Assembly: GCF_003259505.1 (NCBI RefSeq)
Contig: NZ_QLLK01000001.1
Location: forward strand, 682,001-746,000
Source of the DNA: Algoriphagus yeomjeoni
Lineage (GTDB): Bacteria > Bacteroidota > Bacteroidia > Cytophagales > Cyclobacteriaceae
Direction of reading: 5' to 3'
DNA: 64,000 bases
The position numbers and the translations under genes were made by a program. Positions 8,635 through 15,841 of this stretch are shown here, one piece after another. The notes beneath the pieces are model-generated. The model worked only from the letters and a program-made list of their open reading frames with translations, made no database searches and was not told where the DNA came from. Positions within the stretch are counted from its first letter, which is position 1. The number at the start of each line of letters is the position of its first letter.

Positions 8635-9002
8635 TACACCCAGCCAAATCTATTAGAACATTTATTGGTTCAAAAAGCTATAATGAGAGCATTCGCTTTT
8701 ACCAAGTGCTGGGTTTCGAGGTGAAGTCTCTTGACACCAAAATGTCTTTAGTAAATGTGACGGATTCTCTAGCCTTCTATTTACAGGATGCTTATGAGAA
8801 ACCCTGGTGTGAAAACTCCATGATTTTTCTAGAAATCGAAGATGATCTTGAATCCTATTGGGAAGCGATAAAAGTTCTAGGTTTACCAGATAAATTTCCT
8901 GGCACTAAACTAAGTAGTATAAAATATAACGACTGGGGAAATGAGTTTTTTCTCCATGATCCGGCTGGTGTCCTTTGGCACTTTGGTATTTTCAACTTGT
9001 AA
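8631..9002 (+). CDS. VOC-family (glyoxalase/bleomycin resistance-like) protein
   Basis: This 123-residue single-domain protein has the vicinal-oxygen-chelate fold: paired beta-alpha-beta-beta-beta modules. FIGSKSYNESIRFYQVLGFEV is at the N terminus, and FLHDPAGVLWHFG is the terminal strand motif. It starts inside the stop codon of the upstream DUF1569 gene. Substrates of VOC proteins range from methylglyoxal adducts to antibiotics, and none can be chosen here. Confidence 0.75.
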   Translation: MIHPAKSIRTFIGSKSYNESIRFYQVLGFEVKSLDTKMSLVNVTDSLAFYLQDAYEKPWCENSMIFLEIEDDLESYWEAIKVLGLPDKFPGTKLSSIKYNDWGNEFFLHDPAGVLWHFGIFNL

Positions 9003-9175
9003 GGGCTGTTAAAAAAAGATGGCGATTCTTTATTTGTGGTTTCAACATCTTGATAGTATCGCTTCAAATAATTGCTCTAAGTTTTTTCCACCTCATTCAA
9101 AAGATTGTGAAATTCCCATGAAATGGCTCTTTCGGTCTAATTCTTGATCTTTTTTGCAAAATTGATTGACTGAAT

Positions 9176-9634
9176 ATGAACAAAAATCTGATTCTACTAG
9201 GACTTTTTGCTTCCTTGGCACTGACTACTTCCTGCTCCAATTCCGAGTCAACATCTGAAAATGAGGAAGAAATCATAGTCTCAGACCAATACTTGTATGA
9301 AGGAGATAATTCCGCCACCGCATTAGACTGGAATGGAACTTACAAAGGCACTGTTCCCTGTGCCAGTTGTGAGGGGATAGAAACCACACTTACGCTCAAT
9401 ACTGATCGCACTTATAAGCTGTCAACGCACTATTTTGGTAGAAATGACGCACTAGAAGAGGATGATATGGGCACATTTACGTGGGACGAAACAGGATCGA
9501 TTATCACGTTGGAGCAGGTAAGCAACGGGCCGAGGCAGTATAAAGTTGGTGAAAATCGCCTTTGGCAACTAGACATGGATGGTAATATGATCACCGGTGA
9601 TCTTGCAGATCATTATATACTAACCAAGCAATAA
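9176..9634 (+). CDS. NlpE-like outer-membrane lipoprotein
   Basis: This 152-residue protein has a lipoprotein signal (hydrophobic residues 5-17, then LTTSC with the lipid-bearing Cys near residue 20) and an acidic linker. The NlpE N-terminal domain follows: WNGTYKGTVPCASCEGIETTLTL. The CxxC pair and the small beta-barrel are the family hallmarks; in E. coli NlpE senses surface and copper stress. It is convergent with the oxyR-type gene. Copper handling is a family-based guess. Confidence 0.78.
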   Translation: MNKNLILLGLFASLALTTSCSNSESTSENEEEIIVSDQYLYEGDNSATALDWNGTYKGTVPCASCEGIETTLTLNTDRTYKLSTHYFGRNDALEEDDMGTFTWDETGSIITLEQVSNGPRQYKVGENRLWQLDMDGNMITGDLADHYILTKQ

Positions 9635-9637
9635 ATC

Positions 9638-10570
9638 TTATTTAAACCTCACTATTTTTCCATGAGCTTTAGAGGTCATTTTCTGAGGAATGGAATCTGT
9701 GATTTCTTTGTATAGCAGTTCCACGAGCTTTTGCTTGAGGAAACTTCGGTTTAATATAATACTTACTTCCCGGGTAGGTGACACCCCGTCAAACGGTCTT
9801 AATCGGGTTTTTTCCTCATCAGAAAGTTCTAAGGTTGCTAATTCTGGTAATAATGTAACTCCCTTGTATCGGTTCACCATATTCTTTAGGCCTTCGAGTG
9901 AACCGCTTTCATAGTGAAAATTCTTTGGCCCGCTCAGGCTTTGATCACATAGATTAATTACCTGGTCTCGGAAGCAATGGCCTTGCTGAAGTACCCAAAA
10001 ATCCTCTTTCTGTACTTTTTCTGGGTGAAAAACTGATTCTATTAATAAGGGATGTTCCTTAGATAAATAGGCAAAAAACTTTTCATAAAACATAGGTTTC
10101 TCGACAATTCCTGCCTCCTCCAAGGGGGTCACAATAATGCCTAGATCCAACTCGTCATTTTTTAATTTTTTCACTACCTCTTCAGTAACCATTTCCTGCA
10201 CTTCAAGCTTCACATATGGATATTTCTCCAAAAATTTTCTGATAAAAAGATGCAATAGGTACGGTGCCAAAGTAGGAATGATACCCAACTTAATCACACC
10301 CGAAACATCTCCCTTCAAGTCAGCTACCAATTCAAAAATTCCTTTACTTTCTGATACTACCTTTTTGGCTTGCCTGATTATTTGCACACCCATTTCAGTA
10401 GGGATCACTGGCATTTTACTTCGATCAAAAAGAATCACCCCCAAATCCCTTTCCAACTTACTGAGCTGCGCACTCAGTGTGGGTTGAGTTACAAAACAAC
10501 TTTCCGCAGCGTTGCCAAAATGCCTGTGTTTATCGACTGCAATTAGGTATTCTAGTTGTTGTATCGTCAT
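9638..10570 (-). CDS. oxyR: OxyR-type LysR regulator of peroxide response
   Basis: This LysR-type protein of about 310 residues starts at MTIQQLEYLI. With this start the redox cysteines of HCFRDQVINLC fall at 199 and 208, the same numbers as in E. coli OxyR, which supports the choice over an upstream ATG at 10588 or the longer frame to 10654. The N-terminal winged helix covers residues 1-60 (FGNAAESCFVTQPTLSAQL) and the sensor domain follows. Hydrogen peroxide would form a disulfide and switch DNA binding. A TACTTTTG box just upstream of 10588 on the minus strand is a candidate -7 element. Confidence 0.88.
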   Translation of the reverse strand: MTIQQLEYLIAVDKHRHFGNAAESCFVTQPTLSAQLSKLERDLGVILFDRSKMPVIPTEMGVQIIRQAKKVVSESKGIFELVADLKGDVSGVIKLGIIPTLAPYLLHLFIRKFLEKYPYVKLEVQEMVTEEVVKKLKNDELDLGIIVTPLEEAGIVEKPMFYEKFFAYLSKEHPLLIESVFHPEKVQKEDFWVLQQGHCFRDQVINLCDQSLSGPKNFHYESGSLEGLKNMVNRYKGVTLLPELATLELSDEEKTRLRPFDGVSPTREVSIILNRSFLKQKLVELLYKEITDSIPQKMTSKAHGKIVRFK

Positions 10571-10747
10571 AGCTTTATGCTTCTCCATGTCAAAAGTATA
10601 AATTTCCCAAAAGAGTTTCTTCTTCAAGTAGAGATAGCAAGAACCTTTAATCAAATAGCAATTTTAATATTTTTCAGTACCTCAGAAAATCAGTACTTTA
10701 TTGCCTAATTATCACAAGACCCATTTAATAACTCAATCTCCCTTGCA

Positions 10748-12052
10748 ATGAGCAAATCAAATTTTTCCCGAAGGAAGTTTTTAAGCGCTTCTGTTCTAAG
10801 TACCGTCGGACTAGGTGTGATCCCAAACCTAAGTTTTGGTAAGACTTCTGATGCATTCGCAGACTCATCCAAAATCCGACTTGGATTCATTGGTGTAGGA
10901 AGACAAGCTATGGGATTGCTGAGCAACATGATGAAAAACCCAATTGTAGATGTCGTCGCTGGTGCAGATGTCTATGAAATTAAGTTGGAACGATTCAAAG
11001 AGCGTGTAGCAAAGCATTATAAAGATGAAAAAAGAGAGGCACCAGCACTGAAAGTCTATGTTGACTATAAAGCATTACTAGCCAATCCTGAGGTAGATGC
11101 GGTCGTGATCGCTTCGCCGGATCATTGGCATGCGATGATGGCCATTGATGCCTGCCATGCGGGAAAAGATATTTACTTGGAAAAGCCACTGACGTTCACC
11201 ATACATGAAGGCCAAGAATTAGTTAAAGCAGTGCGCTCCAACGGGACCGTACTGGCGGTAGGAAGCATGCAGCGATCGGGGGCTAATTTTCAGCATGCAG
11301 TCCGGATGGTTCAAAAAGGAATGCTGGGAAATATCAAGCAGGTTTTGGTAAATGTAGGCACTCCACCACATCCTAAGCCTTATGATTTGCCTGCTCAGCC
11401 TGTTCCTGTAGGATTAGATTGGAAGTCTTGGGTTGGACCACTTCCAGATATCCATTACAACGAAGAGCTAAACCCGCCAATTAGCCTGAACCCAGAGCAA
11501 AATGAGAAAGTATGGGGAGCTTGGAGATGGTACGAAGAAACGGGAGGTGGATTAATGACAGATTGGGGAGCGCACATGATTGACATAGCTCAGTGGGGAT
11601 TGGGAATGGATAGAAATGGTCCGGTAGAAGTGATACCTGGTACTGATTCTACGCCGCTGAAATACATTTATTCAAATGGTGTGCCCATGATTATTGAGCC
11701 TTTTGACGAAGGGAGGCAGGGCGTGAAGTTTATTGGTGAAAAGGGCTGGATTAAGGTTTCGAGAGGTAATTACGACACAGATGTTCTAGCCTGCGAGCGC
11801 AAATTCGAGAAAGATGAGTTTGGATTCGGTGATCATCACTTAGATTTTATTGATTGTATAATTAAGCGAAAAGATCCTGTAGTTCCTGTTGAAATCGGTC
11901 ATAGCTCTTGCACAGCGTGCACCATCGGAAATATCGCTCATCAATTAGGGCGCCCGCTTAAATGGGATCCAATTGCACAAGTATTTCTAGATGATTGGGA
12001 AGCCAATACCAAGCTTCATTATGCCTACCAAAATGGCTATTCCCTTGGTTAA
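10748..12052 (+). CDS. Secreted Gfo/Idh/MocA-family oxidoreductase
   Basis: This 434-residue protein has a twin-arginine signal (SRRKFL at residues 7-12, then a hydrophobic stretch and a cleavage region near residue 31). The NAD(P)-binding Rossmann domain begins IRLGFIGVGRQAMG. The lysine motif of the family is present as YLEKPLT, and the C-terminal domain carries GGGLMTDWGAHMIDIAQW. Such exported dehydrogenases are abundant in Bacteroidota and act on sugars or cyclitols, keeping tightly bound cofactor. It is divergent from oxyR with no sign of a shared pathway. The substrate is unknown. Confidence 0.82.
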   Translation: MSKSNFSRRKFLSASVLSTVGLGVIPNLSFGKTSDAFADSSKIRLGFIGVGRQAMGLLSNMMKNPIVDVVAGADVYEIKLERFKERVAKHYKDEKREAPALKVYVDYKALLANPEVDAVVIASPDHWHAMMAIDACHAGKDIYLEKPLTFTIHEGQELVKAVRSNGTVLAVGSMQRSGANFQHAVRMVQKGMLGNIKQVLVNVGTPPHPKPYDLPAQPVPVGLDWKSWVGPLPDIHYNEELNPPISLNPEQNEKVWGAWRWYEETGGGLMTDWGAHMIDIAQWGLGMDRNGPVEVIPGTDSTPLKYIYSNGVPMIIEPFDEGRQGVKFIGEKGWIKVSRGNYDTDVLACERKFEKDEFGFGDHHLDFIDCIIKRKDPVVPVEIGHSSCTACTIGNIAHQLGRPLKWDPIAQVFLDDWEANTKLHYAYQNGYSLG

Positions 12053-12103
12053 AAAGTGGTTAATTGATGAGATAATACTTTTAAGGGGGATTGATTTTTA
12101 ATA

Positions 12104-12124
12104 TTATACAGTTAGATTGTATAA
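12104..12124 (+). promoter_or_regulatory. Perfect inverted repeat, candidate OhrR operator
   Basis: TTATACA-N7-TGTATAA is a perfect 21-bp inverted repeat, 18 bp upstream of the ATG at 12142. MarR/OhrR proteins bind AT-rich palindromes of about this size overlapping their own promoter. Its position also argues that translation starts at 12142 rather than at the upstream TTG (12091). Confidence 0.6.
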
Positions 12125-12141
12125 AATCTTATTTCTCTCCT

Positions 12142-12573
12142 ATGCTTCCAATCCATCAGCTTTCGCTCTCTCTTTATTCAAGTTCCAGATTACTTATTCA
12201 GTTTATTCAAAGCAGTTTGAATGAACTGAATTTGACCTATCCACAGTTTCTTGTGCTCTCGGTTTTGTGGGAGGAAGATGGGTTGAAAGTAAATGAAATA
12301 GGGAAGCGTCTCTTCTTGGATTCAGGTACCTTGACCCCCTTGTTGAAAAAACTGGAAGCCATGAATTACGTGAAAAGGCAACGTGGCGAAGCAGACGAAC
12401 GAACTGTCCATGTAGAATTAACCTACCCAGGCAAATCCCTTCAATCTAAAGTCATGGAAGTCTTGGGACCATTGAATGAAAAATTTATCCAGAGCACCGA
12501 ATTAGACGTACCAGATCTAAACTATTCACTTCTAAACATGTTAGAGCATATCCAAAATATTAAAAAACTCTAA
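12142..12573 (+). CDS. ohrR: OhrR-like MarR-family regulator lacking the sensing cysteine
   Basis: The 143 residues from the ATG at 12142 match OhrR: LTYPQFLVLSVLWEEDGL, then FLDSGTLTPLLKKLEAM in the recognition region and a wing with RGEADERTVHV. In OhrR the N-terminal helix carries the peroxidatic Cys (Cys15 in B. subtilis, in an NQLCF context); here the aligned residue is Ser8 (HQLSL). No other cysteine exists in the protein with this start. A longer TTG-start form (12091) would add one Cys, but 15 residues from the expected place. It stands 4 bp before ohr, so it surely regulates it, but how it would sense peroxide is open. Confidence 0.85.
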   Translation: MLPIHQLSLSLYSSSRLLIQFIQSSLNELNLTYPQFLVLSVLWEEDGLKVNEIGKRLFLDSGTLTPLLKKLEAMNYVKRQRGEADERTVHVELTYPGKSLQSKVMEVLGPLNEKFIQSTELDVPDLNYSLLNMLEHIQNIKKL

Positions 12574-12577
12574 CTAA

Positions 12578-13000
12578 ATGAAAAAGCTGAATATTGATTA
12601 TACCGCAGTAGCAGTAAATACTGGGGGAAGAAAAGGCCATGTGAAAACTGAGGATGGACTGTTGGATTTTGATGTCGCTATGCCAAAAGAGATAGGGGGA
12701 GAGGGAGGCAAAACTAATCCAGAGCAACTTTTTGCTGCGGGCTATGCCGCTTGTTTTGGAGGTGCACTAGGGGCTGTGGCAGGTAAAACTAGCTTGCGGG
12801 ATTCTGAAATTACTGCCAAAGTTCATCTGGGAAATTATGGTCCCGGTGATTTCGGTTTGGGAGTAGATATTTTTGTAAAAATACCTCATGCTGAGTCACT
12901 GGAAGAGGCCCAGAAATTGGCTGATGCAGCTCATGAAGTTTGTCCCTATTCTAAAGCTACCCGAGGTAATATTGAGGTAAATGTGAAAGCAATATCTTAA
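12578..13000 (+). CDS. ohr: Organic hydroperoxide resistance protein
   Basis: This 140-residue Ohr/OsmC-family thiol peroxidase has both catalytic cysteines: Cys59 in GYAACFGGAL and Cys122 in HEVCPYSKATRGN. It reduces organic hydroperoxides, typically fatty-acid peroxides, in the cytosol using lipoyl-type thiols. It begins 4 bp after the OhrR-like gene and ends at a clear hairpin terminator, so the pair is a two-gene operon. Length and motifs are standard. Confidence 0.93.
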   Translation: MKKLNIDYTAVAVNTGGRKGHVKTEDGLLDFDVAMPKEIGGEGGKTNPEQLFAAGYAACFGGALGAVAGKTSLRDSEITAKVHLGNYGPGDFGLGVDIFVKIPHAESLEEAQKLADAAHEVCPYSKATRGNIEVNVKAIS

Positions 13001-13008
13001 CTAGAAGT

Positions 13009-13050
13009 GTGTACAGACTTGCGAGAAAGGTTAGTCTGTACGCTCTTTTT
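13009..13050 (+). terminator. Terminator of the ohrR-ohr operon
   Basis: GTACAGACT (13011-13019) pairs with AGTCTGTAC (13033-13041), followed by gctcttttt. This is a stem-loop with a T-tract directly after ohr. Confidence 0.75.
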
Positions 13051-13064
13051 GAATTTGGCTAAAA

Positions 13065-14042
13065 TTAAAATATCCTTACGACTCCTTTTATATAGGTGCA
13101 TCTATCCTGAATAGCCTGTAAAGCTTTTTTTGCATTCCCCAATCCATATTCTTCAACTTCATGCCCAGTTATTTTTCCATCCAGAATCCATTGATTCAAT
13201 TGCTCAAGGTTTAATCTGTTTTGCTCTGCTTCTACTTTCGAAAAATTCCCCCAAAAAACGCCGACTATAGAACATCCTTTGAGCAAGGGTAGATTCATGG
13301 GGATCTTTGGGATTTCTCCATTAGCAAACCCCACGACCAAGTACCTTCCTTTCCAAGCCATTCCTCGTAAAGCTGGATCAGTATATTTACCTCCGACAGG
13401 GTCTAATACAACATCAACTCCTTTTTCATCTGTCAACTCTTTAATTCGGTTTTTCAAATCTTCCGATTCATAATTGATCGTGTCATCGGCTCCTTTACTT
13501 TTACAATAAGCTAGCTTCTCATCTGAGGATGCTGCAGCTATAACTTTGGCTCCCATTGCTTTTCCGAGTTCTATGGCGGCAATTCCAATTGCGCCAGAAG
13601 CGCCAAGTACTAGCAATGTTTCTCCTGTTTGAAGATTTGCCCGGTCTTTCAAGCCATGGTAAGCTGTGCTCAGAGAATAGAGAGAGCTGGCTGCTATTTG
13701 TGAAGAAATTCCATTAGGAAGTACAAAAACTCGATCACTATCCACAGCTACTTTCTCAGCGAAACCTCCCCAGCGACAAAGTGCCAAAACTCTATCACCA
13801 ATTTTCAGTTCCTTCACATGCGCTCCAACCTTTGTGATTTTCCCAACCACTTCTCCTCCCGGAGAAAATGGTAGCTCAGGTTTGAATTGATATTTGTTTT
13901 GGATGATCAGTAAGTCTGGATAGCTCACTCCACATACTTCTACTTGGATCAAAACCTGATTTTCCTTGGCCGAAGGATCAGGTAATTCTGCGATTTTTAA
14001 GTTTTCAGGTAAATCAAATTCCGCACAAATAATTGCTTTCAT
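13065..14042 (-). CDS. NADPH:quinone oxidoreductase-like MDR enzyme
   Basis: This 325-residue protein is of the zeta-crystallin/quinone reductase branch of medium-chain dehydrogenases. It has the N-terminal GroES-like domain (CGVSYPDLLIIQNKYQ, SPGGEVVGKI) and the nucleotide-binding segment LVLGASGAIGIAAIELGKAMGAKVIAAASS. Zinc-binding cysteines and histidines of true alcohol dehydrogenases are absent. It probably reduces quinones or enones with NADPH. It is convergent with ohr, and a role in oxidative stress is suggested only by proximity. Confidence 0.8.
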   Translation of the reverse strand: MKAIICAEFDLPENLKIAELPDPSAKENQVLIQVEVCGVSYPDLLIIQNKYQFKPELPFSPGGEVVGKITKVGAHVKELKIGDRVLALCRWGGFAEKVAVDSDRVFVLPNGISSQIAASSLYSLSTAYHGLKDRANLQTGETLLVLGASGAIGIAAIELGKAMGAKVIAAASSDEKLAYCKSKGADDTINYESEDLKNRIKELTDEKGVDVVLDPVGGKYTDPALRGMAWKGRYLVVGFANGEIPKIPMNLPLLKGCSIVGVFWGNFSKVEAEQNRLNLEQLNQWILDGKITGHEVEEYGLGNAKKALQAIQDRCTYIKGVVRIF

Positions 14043-14407
14043 ACTGATGTTATTTTTTCACCGCAAAGAATTAAAGATCTTTAAAGCTATGTTTTCTATA
14101 ATTCTATGTGGTTGATTATTTTAACCATATAGAATCATAGGTCTCAAAACCTAGAATTCGTACTCGATCTTCATGGCCGAGCAAACCTAACTTTGATGAC
14201 TTAGTGGTAAATATTCATTGACCACAAAGTAGCATAGCGAACAAAGTTTGATGATATGTTTTCAATGTTTCAATGTGCTTTATTTTTTTGTCACTATTCA
14301 GCTTCTCTCGTTCATACGGTCTTCGCTACTGACAATTACATTTTTAAAATAGGCATTTCAGGCTGAAAAGGATAATTTTGGGGCTTTACTAAATAATCCC
14401 CAGATAT
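14043..14407. other. 365-bp gap with repeat-like sequence and no gene
   Basis: The region separates the divergent quinone reductase and dipeptidase genes, so it must hold two promoters. It includes a 35-bp hairpin repeat (14101-14135) and fragments such as caccgcaaag and accacaaagtagc that recall dispersed intergenic repeats. No coding signal was recognised. Confidence 0.5.
14101..14135. repeat. Hairpin-forming intergenic repeat
   Basis: ATTCTATGTGGTT (14101-14113) and AACCATATAGAAT (14123-14135) form 13-base arms with one mismatch around a 9-base loop. It lacks a T-run, so it is unlikely to be a simple terminator. Whether it recurs elsewhere in the genome cannot be seen here. Confidence 0.55.
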
Positions 14408-15796
14408 ATGGCTGTTAATGATTTTATCCGTGACAATAAAGATCGCTTTCTCAATGAATTGTTGGATTTGCTCCGCATTCCATCGGTAAGTGCTGATCCC
14501 AAATTTAAAGATGATGTTTTTGCAGCAGCTGATTTTGTAAAGGAAAGTCTGGAAAAAGCGGGAGCAGACTTGGTGGAAATCTGTCAAACCAAAGGCTATC
14601 CGATTGTTTATGGTGAAAAAATCATTGATCCTGCCTTGCCAACAGTCTTGGTGTACGGGCATTACGATGTTCAGCCTGCTGACCCTTATGAGCTTTGGGA
14701 TTCTCCTCCTTTTGAGCCAGTGATCAAAAAGACAAAAATTCATCCTGAGGGGGCAATTTTCGCCCGTGGTTCGGCGGATGACAAAGGACAATTTTACATG
14801 TATGTGAAAGCTTTTGAAGCGATGATGGCTTCGGGAGATTTGCCGTGCAATGTCAAGTTCATGATCGAAGGTGAGGAGGAAGTTGGCTCTGATAATTTGG
14901 ACAAATTCGTCATTGAGAATAAAGAGAAATTGAAAGCAGATGTCATTTTGATTTCTGATACGCATATGATTTCCATGCAAGATCCTTCCATTACAGTTGG
15001 CCTTCGCGGCATGGCCTATATGGAAGTGGAAGTTACCGGTTCCAATCGTGATCTTCACTCAGGTACTTACGGAGGCGCTGTTGCCAATCCGATCAATGTG
15101 CTTTGCGATATGATAGCCTCTATGCAGGATGAAAATAAGCACATTACGATTCCAGGCTTCTACGACAAAGTGCAGGAGTTGACTGCTGCGCAAAGAGAAA
15201 GACTGAATGAGGCTCCTTTTGACCTTAATGAATACCAGGACAAGTTGGATATAGCTGATGTCCATGGTGAAAAAGGCTACACGACTATAGAGCGAGTGGG
15301 GATTCGTCCTACGCTGGATGTCAATGGAATCTGGGGTGGATATATAGGTGAAGGAGCAAAAACTGTTTTGCCATCAAAGGCTAATGCTAAAATTTCCATG
15401 CGCTTAGTGCCTGATCAGGACTGGCGAGAAATCGCTGAGTTATTTGAGAGTCACTTCAAGTCTATCGCTCCGAAATCCGTGAAGGTAAAAGTGAAAGCTC
15501 ATCATGGCGGTGCTCCAGCTGTTGTTTCCGATTCTTCTGTTGGATACAAGGCTGCAGAGGCTGCAATGGAAGAGACTTTCGGGAAAAGACCAATTCCTAC
15601 ACGTGAAGGTGGATCTATTCCTATCGTTGCTTTGTTCCAAAAGGAATTAGGTTCGGATCCGATTCTGTTTGGTTTTGGTCTGGACACGGACGCGCTGCAT
15701 TCACCTAATGAGCACTACGGTGTGAAAAATTACTTCATAGGGATAGAAACTATCGCCGCATTCTTCCGTCAGTTTAGAAAACTCTCCGACAAATAA
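14408..15796 (+). CDS. M20-family dipeptidase
   Basis: This 462-residue cytosolic metallopeptidase has conserved metal-site motifs: YGHYDVQP (His and Asp), ARGSADDKGQ and the catalytic EGEEEVGS. The dimerisation domain lies between about residues 200 and 310 (RDLHSGTYGGAV). The C-terminal part has GGSIPIV and DALHSPNEHY. M20 enzymes of this type (carnosinase/DapE relatives) cleave dipeptides or related N-acyl amino acids with two zinc ions. It lies 45 bp upstream of dsbD and may be co-transcribed with it. Confidence 0.88.
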   Translation: MAVNDFIRDNKDRFLNELLDLLRIPSVSADPKFKDDVFAAADFVKESLEKAGADLVEICQTKGYPIVYGEKIIDPALPTVLVYGHYDVQPADPYELWDSPPFEPVIKKTKIHPEGAIFARGSADDKGQFYMYVKAFEAMMASGDLPCNVKFMIEGEEEVGSDNLDKFVIENKEKLKADVILISDTHMISMQDPSITVGLRGMAYMEVEVTGSNRDLHSGTYGGAVANPINVLCDMIASMQDENKHITIPGFYDKVQELTAAQRERLNEAPFDLNEYQDKLDIADVHGEKGYTTIERVGIRPTLDVNGIWGGYIGEGAKTVLPSKANAKISMRLVPDQDWREIAELFESHFKSIAPKSVKVKVKAHHGGAPAVVSDSSVGYKAAEAAMEETFGKRPIPTREGGSIPIVALFQKELGSDPILFGFGLDTDALHSPNEHYGVKNYFIGIETIAAFFRQFRKLSDK

Positions 15797-15841
15797 ATCC
15801 ACCTATTGCCCCAATTCTCAATTTATCTCTTTTCCAACTTC

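Noticed and set aside
10571..10654. 28-residue N-terminal extension of the OxyR-type protein
   Set aside because: The redox cysteines take standard numbers 199 and 208 with the start at 10570, and a promoter-like TACTTTTG lies within the extension.
12091..12141. TTG start giving an OhrR form with one cysteine
   Set aside because: The perfect inverted repeat at 12104-12124 lies in this stretch and looks like an operator, and the ATG at 12142 gives the normal family length. It is kept as an alternative in the findings.
14336..15058. 240-codon open frame on the minus strand
   Set aside because: Lies antisense to the M20 dipeptidase, whose frame has clear catalytic motifs. Composition is rich in His, Phe and Ile, as expected for a shadow frame.
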